A stretch of DNA of 54,689 nt from the NCBI GenBank assembly GCA_028709465.1, contig JAQVWY010000009.1, positions 4,046 through 58,734 on the forward strand. The letters run 5' to 3'. This document shows positions 7,642-15,727 of this stretch, one piece after another. The DNA is from Tissierellia bacterium (GTDB lineage Bacteria; Bacillota; Clostridia; Tissierellales; Sedimentibacteraceae). Numbering within the stretch: position 1 is the first letter of the stretch; every line of letters begins with the position of its first letter. The notes beneath the pieces are model-generated. The model had not been told where the DNA came from, made no database searches, and saw only the letters and a list, made by a program, of their open reading frames with translations. A program made the translations under genes and the position numbers.

Positions 7642-9136
7642 ATTAAAATTATCTTTTTACGGTATTATTTCTGCAATTTCTTTTATTTATTTAATATTGA
7701 CTCCGAATCCCGGAATTAGTATATCTATATTCTTTGTAATTCAATTAGTAGTTTTATTTTTAATTGTTAAAAATAATATGGATGTTATTAATATAAAGGG
7801 ATTATTATTAATGATTCCAACTTTTATCATATCTTTAAACAGCTTCATTAGTGAAAATTATATATGGACGTTAACTAATTTTTTAGCAATAATATTTTTA
7901 TATAGCATGATGTTTTTATTACTTGGGGGTAATTTATATTTAATGAAATTAAATATAATGAGTATTTTTAAAATAATTGTGAATATTTTTGAACCTTTTG
8001 CTAAATTTATTATTCCGTTTAGATGGATTTCTGAAAGAGCAAAAAACAAAGAACAAAATATGATAGTTAGGAGAATTATCCTGGGGATTGTTATATCAAT
8101 ACCTTGTGTATTGTTTCTTGTTATGATGTTATCCTCAGCAGATATGGTATTTCAAAATAATTTTATTTCATTTAATAGATGGATTTCAAAGTTATTTGAC
8201 TTTTTAAATATTTATAAATTAGTAATGGGTATATTTGCAGGTTTGTACTTATTTGGACATTTATATTCATCTTTCACAAAGGGTGATAAAAAAATAATTA
8301 ATGTTATTAATGATAAAGATAATGTTGCCAATAAGATTAAAGGTGATGTAATTGTATTTAATATATTGTTGGTTTCAATATTGATAATTTATACAATTTT
8401 CATTGTAATACAATTTAAATATTTGTTTTCTACAGGTGCTCTTCCAAATGATCTTAATTATTCAGAATATGCAAGACGAGGATTTTTTGAACTGGTGTTT
8501 TTAAGTATTTTAAACATTGCTTTAATATTGTTGACTACATATTTACTTAAGGATAAAATATATGAAGAAAAAAATAAATGGGCTTTGTTAACTAAACTGA
8601 TGCTCATTTATCTTTGCGTAATAACAGTAATATTGCTCGTATCTTCTTATTATCGAATGTCACTTTATGATAGCGCTTACGGTTTTACGAGATTGAGAAT
8701 TTTAGTTTATATTTTTCTGATTTTTGAAGCGGCAGGATTAATAGCTACTTTTGTGTATATTATCAAACACAATTTTAGTATTTTATCTGTGTATGCTGCC
8801 ATTGGTCTTGCATTTTATTTAACCTTGAACCTTGTTAAGATTGATGAGATAATAGCAAAAAGAAATATTGACATGTATTTTAATGGTCAAGTAGAAACTG
8901 TTGATATGGATTATTTAATGACATTATCATCAGATGCAGTGCCACAAATAATGAGGCTAATAGATAAAGATGTTGATGTAATCATCAGAATACAAGCACT
9001 AATATATTTAGAAGGGGTAAACGAAAGGTACAGCAATATGAAATATGACTGGCGAAGTTATAATTTACAAGTTGAAAAGATTAAACATTTGTTGGAAGAT
9101 AATAATGTCAAATTACAGAGGAAATTACAATTTTAA
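7625..9136 (+). CDS. DUF4173/DUF4153-type polytopic membrane protein
   Basis: This membrane protein of about 503 residues has roughly 10-12 hydrophobic helices, the majority in residues 8-410, and a soluble C-terminal tail of about 90 residues. It resembles the DUF4173/DUF4153 families, whose function is unknown. The start is put at ATG 7625 because GGAGG ends at 7618, giving a 6-base spacer; the in-frame ATG at 7619 abuts the GGAGG directly. The gene starts inside the end of the XRE gene. Confidence 0.7.
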   Translation: MSDRIKLKLSFYGIISAISFIYLILTPNPGISISIFFVIQLVVLFLIVKNNMDVINIKGLLLMIPTFIISLNSFISENYIWTLTNFLAIIFLYSMMFLLLGGNLYLMKLNIMSIFKIIVNIFEPFAKFIIPFRWISERAKNKEQNMIVRRIILGIVISIPCVLFLVMMLSSADMVFQNNFISFNRWISKLFDFLNIYKLVMGIFAGLYLFGHLYSSFTKGDKKIINVINDKDNVANKIKGDVIVFNILLVSILIIYTIFIVIQFKYLFSTGALPNDLNYSEYARRGFFELVFLSILNIALILLTTYLLKDKIYEEKNKWALLTKLMLIYLCVITVILLVSSYYRMSLYDSAYGFTRLRILVYIFLIFEAAGLIATFVYIIKHNFSILSVYAAIGLAFYLTLNLVKIDEIIAKRNIDMYFNGQVETVDMDYLMTLSSDAVPQIMRLIDKDVDVIIRIQALIYLEGVNERYSNMKYDWRSYNLQVEKIKHLLEDNNVKLQRKLQF

Positions 9137-9154
9137 ATAAAAATGGAGGTTTAT

Positions 9155-9625
9155 ATGAAAATAGGAATTGGATATGATGTGCATGCATTAGTTAATGATA
9201 GACCTTTAATAATAGGAGGAGTCATAATTTCTTATGAAAAAGGGTTAGAGGGACATTCTGATGCAGACGTTTTAATACATGCAATTATGGACAGCATAAT
9301 AGGCGCTATGGGCAAAGGTGATATTGGAGTTTTGTTTCCTGATACAGATAATAAATATAAAAATATTGATTCTAGAATTTTGTTAAGAAATGTGTATGAA
9401 ATTATGGAAGAAAATAATTTTAAAATTATAAATATTGATGCTGTTATAATTGCGCAAAAACCTAAGATGAGTATGTATATTGAAGAAATGAAAAAAAATA
9501 TTGCCTCGGATTTAAATACAGATGTAAATAATATCAATATAAAGGCTACCACTACAGAACATTTAGGATTTGAAGGTAGGGGCGAAGGTATAGCTGCACA
9601 AAGTGTATGTTTGCTGGAAAATTAG
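9155..9625 (+). CDS. ispF: 2-C-methyl-D-erythritol 2,4-cyclodiphosphate synthase
   Basis: This enzyme of about 156 residues catalyses the fifth step of the MEP isoprenoid pathway. It shows GIGYDVHA at the N-terminus (metal-binding Asp and His), [16 protein letters not shown], the DIGxxFPDTD block and the C-terminal [21 protein letters not shown] 9155 is chosen because TGGAGGT precedes it and the protein then begins [11 protein letters not shown]. An ATG 12 bases upstream overlaps that site. It follows the DUF4173 gene by 18 bases rather than ispD. Confidence 0.94.
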   Translation: MKIGIGYDVHALVNDRPLIIGGVIISYEKGLEGHSDADVLIHAIMDSIIGAMGKGDIGVLFPDTDNKYKNIDSRILLRNVYEIMEENNFKIINIDAVIIAQKPKMSMYIEEMKKNIASDLNTDVNNINIKATTTEHLGFEGRGEGIAAQSVCLLEN

Positions 9626-9689
9626 GAAAAACATTGCAATATGACTAAATAATAAGTATATCCAAAAGTATATCTCTGTTGTATAATTA

Positions 9690-9737
9690 ATGCAGAAATG
9701 CAGAAATGCAGAAATGCAGAAATGCAGAAATGCAGAA
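9690..9737. repeat. Six tandem copies of an 8-bp unit ATGCAGAA
   Basis: Exact octamer repeats run head-to-tail and end in TTCAGAATT. The array is inverted relative to the ATTCTGCATT copies at 9934-9961, so the two can pair across the intervening palindromic element. Such an array is prone to slippage. It lies in the 354-base gap between ispF and the FtsH-like gene, where I see no coding sequence. Confidence 0.85.
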
Positions 9738-9760
9738 TTCAGAATTAAAAAATGCGTTAT

Positions 9761-9834
9761 GTCATTCTGAAGGCACAGCCTGAAGAATCTCCCTTAAACA
9801 TTTGATGAGATCCTTCACTAACGTTCAGGATGAC
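9761..9834. repeat. Full 74-bp palindromic intergenic element, copy 1
   Basis: The ends GTCATTCTGAA and TTCAGGATGAC are inverted repeats, and the inner arms TGAAGAATCTC and GAGATCCTTCA pair as well, giving one long imperfect hairpin. Identically sized copies lie at 21979-22052, 28669-28742 and 46406-46479. There is no open reading frame. It is a non-autonomous repeat of MITE or REP type by structure; no transposase is present in the window. Confidence 0.85.
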
Positions 9835-9910
9835 AAATGACGTTCAGGATGACAAATGACGTTCAGGATGACAAATGACGTTCAGGATGACAAATGACGT
9901 TCAGGATGAC
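9835..9910. repeat. Four tandem 19-bp units extending the palindromic element
   Basis: The unit AAATGACGTTCAGGATGAC is repeated four times without mismatch directly after copy 1. It duplicates the right end of the element, so GTTCAGGATGAC occurs five times in a row. Replication slippage at the palindrome is the likely origin. Confidence 0.9.
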
Positions 9911-9933
9911 AAACAACATACGGAATAACAAAT

Positions 9934-9961
9934 AATTCTGCATTCTTAATTCTGCATTAAT
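9934..9961. repeat. ATTCTGCATT repeat upstream of the FtsH-like gene
   Basis: Two copies of ATTCTGCATT separated by CTTA lie just before the ribosome-binding site of the next gene. They are the inverse complement of the array at 9690-9737. Confidence 0.65.
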
Positions 9962-9979
9962 GAAACGGGGGATATTCAA

Positions 9980-11404
9980 ATGGAAACTTATCAAATATTA
10001 GCTTTAATAGGAATACTAGCATTTATGTACTTCCTATTATTTAAAAATAAAAAATCTGCTCAAAAGGAAATTAATAGTTTAAATGAAATTGAATACTACG
10101 GTTCATCAAATGTATTATTCAATGATGTGGCTGGTAATTACGAAGCTAAGGACAGTTTGTTGGAAATAGTAGATTTTATTAAAAATCCAGAAAAATACAA
10201 TAAGTTTAATGTAAGAATGCCCAAAGGTGTTTTGCTTTATGGTTCACCAGGTACAGGCAAGACTTTAATGGCTAAAGCATTGGCTGGCGAAGCTGGTGTT
10301 CCATTTTATGCAGTATCAGGTTCAGATTTTGTACAGGTATATGCAGGCCTTGGTGCTGGGCGAATTCGTGCATTATTTAAAAAAGCAAAAAAGTCACAAA
10401 AAAGTGTAATATTTATTGATGAAATAGATGCTATAGGTAAAAAAAGAATGGGTGGCAACTTAAGAGGAAGCGATGAAGGTGATAGAACTTTAAATGCATT
10501 GCTTACTGAAATGTCAGGGTTTAAAGATTCAGGAACAATTGTTATAGCTGCAACAAATAGAATTGACACATTAGATGAAGCTTTATTAAGACCTGGCAGA
10601 TTTGACAGGCAAATTGAAATTATGCTGCCAGATAAAGATGCAAGGAAGGATATAATAAATCTTTATTTATCTCAAAAAAAATGTGAAGATGATATTAATA
10701 TTGAAAAAATAGCAGATTTGACCGTATATTTTAGTGGTGCTATGATAGAAAATTTAATTAATGAAGCGGCATTATTGGCTATTAGAGAAGGACATGATAA
10801 AATAAATATTGAAAACATTGAAAATGCGTACTTAAATGTATTGGCTGGCAAGGAACAAAAAAATCCTATAGAAAACAAAAAACAAAAAATTGTAACTTCA
10901 TATCATGAGGCTGGACATGCTTTTGTATCAAAATATTTGATGCCAGAAAACAAAATAATAAGAGTTTCGGTTATACCTACTTCTAAAGGCGCTGGGGGTT
11001 ATACATTAAGTACTCCAAATTCAACAGAAGTTATTACAAAATCAAAAATTAAAAATCAATTATCAGTTTTAATTGCTGGCAGAGTAGCTGAAGAAGTATT
11101 CTTTGGAAAAGATAACATAACTATTGGTGCTCAAAATGATATAGAAAAGTCTACTTCTCTTGCAATTGATTATATTGCGAAATATGGAATGGACGAAAAT
11201 ATGGGATTTTTAAATGCAGAAGTTTTATCTAACAAGCTAAATGTTTCTTTAACTTCCATTGAAAATTCTGTAAAGAGTTTAATTGATGAATTATATGATG
11301 AAGTAATGCATATAATAATGACTAATAAAGATAAAATTGATGCAATAGCAAAATTATTAATTGAAAAAGAAGTATTATATGAAGATGACTTAGTTATAAA
11401 GTAA
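9980..11404 (+). CDS. Short FtsH-like membrane AAA+ zinc metalloprotease
   Basis: This 474-residue protein has one N-terminal membrane helix (residues 5-22) and then the FtsH AAA+ module: Walker A GSPGTGKT (about residue 90), Walker B VIFIDEID, and the second region of homology ATNRIDTLDEALLRPGRFDR. The zinc protease part has HEAGHAF (about residue 311), with a later Asp in GAQNDIEKS as the likely third ligand. It lacks the extracytoplasmic domain and second helix of housekeeping FtsH (600 or more residues), so it is probably a paralogue. RBS GGGGGAT. Substrates are unknown. Confidence 0.88.
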   Translation: METYQILALIGILAFMYFLLFKNKKSAQKEINSLNEIEYYGSSNVLFNDVAGNYEAKDSLLEIVDFIKNPEKYNKFNVRMPKGVLLYGSPGTGKTLMAKALAGEAGVPFYAVSGSDFVQVYAGLGAGRIRALFKKAKKSQKSVIFIDEIDAIGKKRMGGNLRGSDEGDRTLNALLTEMSGFKDSGTIVIAATNRIDTLDEALLRPGRFDRQIEIMLPDKDARKDIINLYLSQKKCEDDINIEKIADLTVYFSGAMIENLINEAALLAIREGHDKINIENIENAYLNVLAGKEQKNPIENKKQKIVTSYHEAGHAFVSKYLMPENKIIRVSVIPTSKGAGGYTLSTPNSTEVITKSKIKNQLSVLIAGRVAEEVFFGKDNITIGAQNDIEKSTSLAIDYIAKYGMDENMGFLNAEVLSNKLNVSLTSIENSVKSLIDELYDEVMHIIMTNKDKIDAIAKLLIEKEVLYEDDLVIK

Positions 11405-11413
11405 TTTAACAAA

Positions 11414-11440
11414 GAGATCCTTCACTTCGTTCAGGATAAC
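11414..11440. repeat. 3'-half remnant of the palindromic element
   Basis: The sequence runs from GAGATCCTTCACT to TTCAGGATAAC; one base differs from the usual end. The left arm is missing. It lies directly after the FtsH-like gene. Confidence 0.7.
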
Positions 11441-11520
11441 AAAATGGATAATATGGGATTTGTTTAAAATAACTATAAGGTTACAGTAAGGTTACAGTGC
11501 ATTAAGTGTATAAAAATTAG

Positions 11521-11549
11521 TTGAAAAATTTCAATTACTATGTTATAAT
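11521..11549 (+). promoter_or_regulatory. Strong predicted promoter of the 6S-like RNA
   Basis: TTGAAA (11521-11526) is separated by 17 bases from a perfect TATAAT (11544-11549). Transcription would start at about 11556, just before the structured RNA and with no ribosome-binding site or reading frame following. Confidence 0.75.
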
Positions 11550-11556
11550 TAGTCTA

Positions 11557-11735
11557 GAAATACAGCCTGCGGTGTACGGAATCCATTTAATTCAACCGAC
11601 ATATTGTAAAAGGGTAATCGTGTTTAAGTGCCTATGACAAGCCCGCTTGACGGGACGCCAGAATCACTTAACAGATAGCCCACCTGCTTAGATGCGGGTG
11701 TGAATTATTGGTTTGCGGCACATGCGGGTTTTATA
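11557..11735 (+). ncRNA. ssrS: Probable 6S RNA
   Basis: This non-coding transcript of about 180 bases has its own promoter. The 5' CCTGCGGTGT pairs with the 3' GCGGCACATGCGGG to form a closing stem. Inside are a long arm TTAAGTG/CACTTAA carrying the hairpin CCCG-CTTGA-CGGG, and a 3'-side hairpin CACCTGC/GCGGGTG, leaving a large unpaired centre. This closing stem, bubble and terminal arm fold is the 6S architecture, which mimics an open promoter and sequesters RNA polymerase. Identification is by fold, size and promoter, not by alignment. A T-rich tract follows the closing stem and may terminate it. The rest of this 449-base gap holds only the repeat remnant and the lacI promoter. Confidence 0.6.
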
Positions 11736-11773
11736 ATTTTTGGGAAAATATTAGGAAAATCAGGAAAAAACGA

Positions 11774-11802
11774 TTGCTAAATATTATGAATACATATATA
11801 AT
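11774..11802 (+). promoter_or_regulatory. Predicted promoter of the LacI-family gene
   Basis: TTGCTA (11774-11779) and TATAAT (11797-11802) are separated by 17 bases, about 50 bases upstream of the regulator's start. Confidence 0.55.
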
Positions 11803-11853
11803 AAAATTATAAATATTACGTGAAAATAAAATATTTTTATTTAGGAGGAGAAA

Positions 11854-12861
11854 ATGATAACAATTAAAGATGTAGCTAGATTAGCTGAAGTGTCAATTTC
11901 TACTGTTTCTAGAGTAATTAATGACTCAAAGCCAGTTAGTCCAGAAGTTAGAAGAAAAGTTTTAAAAATAATTGAAGAAACAGGATATAAACCAAATGAT
12001 GTTGCTAGAAGCCTTGTAACAAGAAGATCTTATTTAATTGGTGTAATTATTAATAATTTAGCTCAAAGTTATGTTGCTGATATAGTAAGAGGAATTGAGG
12101 AAATTGGGAAAATGTATGGCTATGACATATTGTTGTGCAGCAGTTATTCTAGCAAGGAAACTCAAGAAAAATATTTGCAGCTTCTTGATAGAAAACAAGC
12201 TGAAGGGTTATTTTTAGTTGGAACAAGATTTGATGATGATATTATTGACCTTGCAAAAAGTTTAAATAAGCCATGTGTCTTTTTTACCAGAGATGTAAAA
12301 GAAAAAATGAACTACATATCTATAGATTGTAATTCTGCCATATATGAAATAACAAAGTACTTAATAAAAGAAGGTCATAAAAAAATTGCATTTATTTCTG
12401 ATTTTGAAAACAGAACAACAATTGAGAATGATAAAATAGCAGGTTATATGAAAGCAATAGAAGATAATGGTTTAGATTATTCCCATGTTTATGTAGTAGG
12501 AAGTGGAAAACAAAGAAGGGCTTACGATTTTGGATTAAGTATTGCTAATGAACACAAAGACTTTACTGCTGTAGTTTGCAGTAATGATGAAATTGCAATA
12601 GGAATTATGAATAGTTTCACTGATAGTGGAATAAATGTTCCAGATGACGTTTCAATTGTTGGTTTTGGAAATATAAGAGAATGTAGGTTTGTAAGACCGG
12701 AGCTTACATCTATAGGTGAGCCTTATTATGATGTTGGTGCAGTTGGTATGAGAATGCTCATAAAGACTATTAAAGGCGATAAAACGCAAAAAGGTCTTAT
12801 GGAGCTTCCATTTACTATAGAAAAAAGAAACAGTGTAAAATCATTAGTAAACGAAAATTAA
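11854..12861 (+). CDS. LacI/GalR-family transcriptional regulator
   Basis: This 335-residue repressor-type protein has an N-terminal helix-turn-helix and hinge helix (TIKDVARLAEVSISTVSRVI, then YKPNDVARSL, residues 2-55). A periplasmic-binding-protein-like effector domain follows (about 60-330) with the late motif VPDDVSIVGFGN. It is monocistronic behind AGGAGG. Its length and motifs also fit CcpA, but nothing in the context (no sugar genes nearby) shows whether it is CcpA or a local regulator. Confidence 0.88.
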   Translation: MITIKDVARLAEVSISTVSRVINDSKPVSPEVRRKVLKIIEETGYKPNDVARSLVTRRSYLIGVIINNLAQSYVADIVRGIEEIGKMYGYDILLCSSYSSKETQEKYLQLLDRKQAEGLFLVGTRFDDDIIDLAKSLNKPCVFFTRDVKEKMNYISIDCNSAIYEITKYLIKEGHKKIAFISDFENRTTIENDKIAGYMKAIEDNGLDYSHVYVVGSGKQRRAYDFGLSIANEHKDFTAVVCSNDEIAIGIMNSFTDSGINVPDDVSIVGFGNIRECRFVRPELTSIGEPYYDVGAVGMRMLIKTIKGDKTQKGLMELPFTIEKRNSVKSLVNEN

Positions 12862-12894
12862 ATTTTTGTTATTGTTATGAATAACCATAACTAT

Positions 12895-12916
12895 GAGATC
12901 CTTCACCATCGTTCAA
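12895..12916. repeat. Degenerate 3'-half remnant of the palindromic element
   Basis: GAGATCCTTCACCATCGTTCA is followed by diverged sequence. The preceding TTATGAATAAC resembles the left flank of the full copy at 21979, so the left arm has probably been lost. Confidence 0.55.
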
Positions 12917-13067
12917 TATTTACATATTGCAATTATTTTGTTGAAAAACAGTGAATAATTTTGATTAAGAAGCGACATATAATGATAAAAAATTTCATCA
13001 TGTATATTTATAATTAATATTATGTTTGCAGTTTTGTTTAACATAATATATTTTTTGGAGGATACAG

Positions 13068-13544
13068 ATGAAAAATGGCGTTATATATTTTCTTGTTGCT
13101 TCGTTAATGTTTAGTTATAATTCAATTGGAAGCTTTGAAAATTACGTAGAAAAAGAAAAAATAGAATATTTGTTAAATGAAAGAATTGAAATAATGAATA
13201 ATTTTCTTTATGGTACCAAAGACGAAGAAGATATTCAATATCTAAATGAAGAGCTCAATCGTATTGAAGCTGAGCAATTGTTGAGAAATGATTTAGATAT
13301 TTTGTACAAGGTTATTGACAATCCCACAGATTATGAGTTAGCCTTAAGTGTTAAAGTTGATAAAATAAATGAAATAAAGCAAAACGAAGAAGGTTTATTT
13401 ATTAATGCAAATTTAAATTGGCTAATGAGTGGATATGAAGGTGAATTTAATATGATTAAAAATTATGATATTAAATGTGTTGAGTCTGATGGTAAAATGT
13501 ACTTGGCTACATTGCACTATATAGATAAAGATATAATTTATTAA
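13068..13544 (+). CDS. Hypothetical exported protein
   Basis: I do not recognise this 158-residue protein. It has a short N-terminal hydrophobic stretch (about residues 4-20), consistent with a signal peptide or anchor, then a charged, largely helical region rich in Glu and Lys (25-80) and a C-terminal part with alternating hydrophobics that may be a small beta domain. GGAGG precedes the start. It is 24 bases upstream of the aminopeptidase gene and may share its transcript. Confidence 0.6.
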   Translation: MKNGVIYFLVASLMFSYNSIGSFENYVEKEKIEYLLNERIEIMNNFLYGTKDEEDIQYLNEELNRIEAEQLLRNDLDILYKVIDNPTDYELALSVKVDKINEIKQNEEGLFINANLNWLMSGYEGEFNMIKNYDIKCVESDGKMYLATLHYIDKDIIY

Positions 13545-13568
13545 TTATAATTAAATAAGGAGTATAAA

Positions 13569-14969
13569 ATGGCAAAAGAAGAATTGTTTTACAAGAAAAA
13601 ATTTATATGGGAAGATTTAAACGAAAGTGAAAAAAAAGAAGTTTTTGAAATTGGTGAAGATTATAAATCATTTATGGATGCTTCAAAAACTGAAAGACTC
13701 TCAATAAATGAAATAGTTAGAAGAGCTAAAGAACAAGGATTTAAATCTCTAGAGGAAATAAAAGAAATTAAACCTGGAACAAAGGTTTATTATGTAAATA
13801 AAGGTAAGAGTGCTGCATTAGTAGTAATAGGAAAAGAAAAACTTGAAAAAGGTATGAATATAGTTGGATCTCATGTTGATTCCCCTCGTATCGATATAAA
13901 ACAAAACCCATTATATGAAGATCAAGGGATGTCTTTATTAAAAACCCATTATTATGGTGGAGTTAGAAAGTATCAATGGGTTACACTTCCTCTTGCGTTA
14001 TATGGAACCGTAGTTAAAGCTAACGGTGAAAAAATTCATATTGCTATTGGTGATGATGAAAATGATCCGGTATTTTACATAACTGATTTATTACCACACC
14101 TTGCAAAAGATCAAAATGAAAAAAAATTAGGGGAAGCTATTGAAGGTGAAGGATTAAATGTAATAATAGGTAGCCTTCCTGCAGAAGGTAAGGATGATGA
14201 CAAGAAATTCAAACTTAATGTGTTAAAAATATTAAATGAAAAGTATGGTATGATAGAAGAAGATTTTCAAACTGCAGAATTAGAAATAGTTCCGGCGGGT
14301 AAAGCAAGAGATGTTGGAATTGATAGAGGTATGATTTCTGCTTACGGTCAAGATGATAGAGTATGTGCATACACATCATTAAAAGCAATCTTCGAAGTAG
14401 AAAATAATGAAAAAGCAGCTGTGGCATTATTTGCTGACAAAGAAGAAGTTGGAAGCAATGGAAGCACAGGAATGCATTCGGAGTTTTTTAACAATATGGT
14501 TGCAGAAATGATTTTAATTGAAAACGGTAATTTCTATAGTGATATTACTTTAAAAAGAGCTTTATCTAACAGTAGCATGCTTTCATCAGACGTTGCTGCA
14601 GGTGTAGACCCAACATATAAAGAAGTATCAGAGCTTCAAAATGCAGCTGTAATGGGTCAAGGTGTTGCCATGATTAAATATACTGGCAGCAGGGGAAAAT
14701 CGGGAGCTAATGATGCTAATGCTGAATTTATAGGTAAAATAAGAAAAGTATTTAATGATAACAATATAACATGGCAAACTGCAGAACTTGGTAAAGTTGA
14801 CCAAGGCGGTGGCGGTACAATAGCATATATCATGGCTAATTTAAATATGGACGTAGTTGATATTGGAGTACCTGTTTTAAGTATGCATGCACCTTTTGAA
14901 GTTGTTTCAAAAACAGATGTTTACATGACATATAAAGCTTACAAGGCTTTTTACAATTTGTATAATTAA
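13569..14969 (+). CDS. M18-family zinc aminopeptidase
   Basis: This 466-residue cytoplasmic enzyme removes N-terminal residues from peptides. Metal-ligand motifs include SHVDSPRID (near residue 99), SAYGQDDRVCAYTSL, FADKEEVGSNGSTGM (the acidic catalytic pair) and the C-terminal VLSMHAPFE. Length and order of motifs fit the M18 (aspartyl aminopeptidase / ApeA) family. A good terminator follows. The N-terminal specificity cannot be read from the sequence. Confidence 0.9.
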   Translation: MAKEELFYKKKFIWEDLNESEKKEVFEIGEDYKSFMDASKTERLSINEIVRRAKEQGFKSLEEIKEIKPGTKVYYVNKGKSAALVVIGKEKLEKGMNIVGSHVDSPRIDIKQNPLYEDQGMSLLKTHYYGGVRKYQWVTLPLALYGTVVKANGEKIHIAIGDDENDPVFYITDLLPHLAKDQNEKKLGEAIEGEGLNVIIGSLPAEGKDDDKKFKLNVLKILNEKYGMIEEDFQTAELEIVPAGKARDVGIDRGMISAYGQDDRVCAYTSLKAIFEVENNEKAAVALFADKEEVGSNGSTGMHSEFFNNMVAEMILIENGNFYSDITLKRALSNSSMLSSDVAAGVDPTYKEVSELQNAAVMGQGVAMIKYTGSRGKSGANDANAEFIGKIRKVFNDNNITWQTAELGKVDQGGGGTIAYIMANLNMDVVDIGVPVLSMHAPFEVVSKTDVYMTYKAYKAFYNLYN

Positions 14970-14988
14970 TATTTTTAATAAGTTTAAC

Positions 14989-15029
14989 AAAAACCTAAAG
15001 ACTGTTCTGTTTTTAGGTTTTTTATTTTT
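14989..15029 (+). terminator. Rho-independent terminator after the aminopeptidase gene
   Basis: AAAAACCTAAA pairs with TTTAGGTTTTT around a loop of about 10 bases and is followed by a T tract. Confidence 0.85.
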
Positions 15030-15054
15030 CTATTTTAAATAATTACTTTATCAA

Positions 15055-15070
15055 TTGTTATTTTTAACAA
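15055..15070. promoter_or_regulatory. Rex-like palindrome upstream of the transhydrogenase operon
   Basis: TTGTTA-TTTT-TAACAA is a perfect inverted repeat 42 bases upstream of the predicted -35. The half-sites match the clostridial Rex box (TTGTTAA-N4-TTAACAA), but the spacing is two bases shorter. Rex senses NADH/NAD+, which would suit the operon; this is an inference from a short AT-rich motif. Confidence 0.3.
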
Positions 15071-15111
15071 GAATTACTATTAGTTATATTATTAATTAAA
15101 ATTAAAATATC

Positions 15112-15140
15112 TTGTAATATTACTGTTATAATGTTATAAT
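15112..15140 (+). promoter_or_regulatory. Predicted promoter of the NuoEFG-like operon
   Basis: TTGTAA (15112-15117), a 17-base spacer and TATAAT (15135-15140). A second overlapping TATAAT lies at 15127-15132. The first gene starts about 60 bases downstream. Confidence 0.55.
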
Positions 15141-15205
15141 ATAAAATATTTTCGTGTTAATATTTTTAATTGTTTAATTTTATTATAATTTGCAGGAGGA
15201 AAAAA

Positions 15206-15727
15206 ATGTGTAATAATTGTAAATCAGAAGAAATATATAAAGACATTATAGACGAAGACATTGACATTTCTCTTTTATTTCCCGTTATAGAAAAGTACGG
15301 TAAAGTAAAGGGTAGTTTAATAAATATTCTTCAAGCAACTCAGGATATTTATGGTTATTTGCCATTGCAGGCTTTAAATTATATTGCAGATAATACTGAA
15401 AATAAAAGATCAGTAATATATGGTGTAGCTACATTTTATACACAATTTAGATTAAAGCCAATAGGTAAATATTTAATATTACAATGTCATGGAACTGCTT
15501 GTCACGTAAACGGCTCAAAAGAAGTTTCAAAGGCAATATGCGAAGAATTAAATATTGAACCTGGACAAACTACTGAAGATGGATTGTTTACATTAGAAGA
15601 TGTATCATGTTTAGGTTGTTGCAGTTTAGCTCCAGTAATTATGATAAATGGAGAAGCATATGGCAATCTTACACCAAGCGAAGCTGTGAAAGTTATTAGA
15701 AATATTCGTAAGGAGGATATTGCTTAA
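15206..15727 (+). CDS. NuoE/HydC-like [2Fe-2S] subunit of a bifurcating complex
   Basis: This protein of about 173 residues has a thioredoxin-like fold binding one [2Fe-2S] cluster through CHGTAC (about residues 93-98) and CLGCC (about 134-138). Its N-terminal helical part (about residues 20-80) is typical of the 24-kDa subunit of NADH dehydrogenases. ATG 15206 follows GCAGGAGGA, and the protein begins MCNNCKSEE; an upstream in-frame start at 15170 has no ribosome-binding site. The next gene starts on the base after its stop. It passes electrons from the flavin subunit in NuoEF-type modules. Confidence 0.9.
   Translation: MCNNCKSEEIYKDIIDEDIDISLLFPVIEKYGKVKGSLINILQATQDIYGYLPLQALNYIADNTENKRSVIYGVATFYTQFRLKPIGKYLILQCHGTACHVNGSKEVSKAICEELNIEPGQTTEDGLFTLEDVSCLGCCSLAPVIMINGEAYGNLTPSEAVKVIRNIRKEDIA

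Noticed and set aside
9835..9910. Tandem 19-mers considered as a CRISPR array
   Set aside because: The units abut with no spacers, are shorter than CRISPR repeats and derive from the adjacent palindromic element; no cas genes are present.
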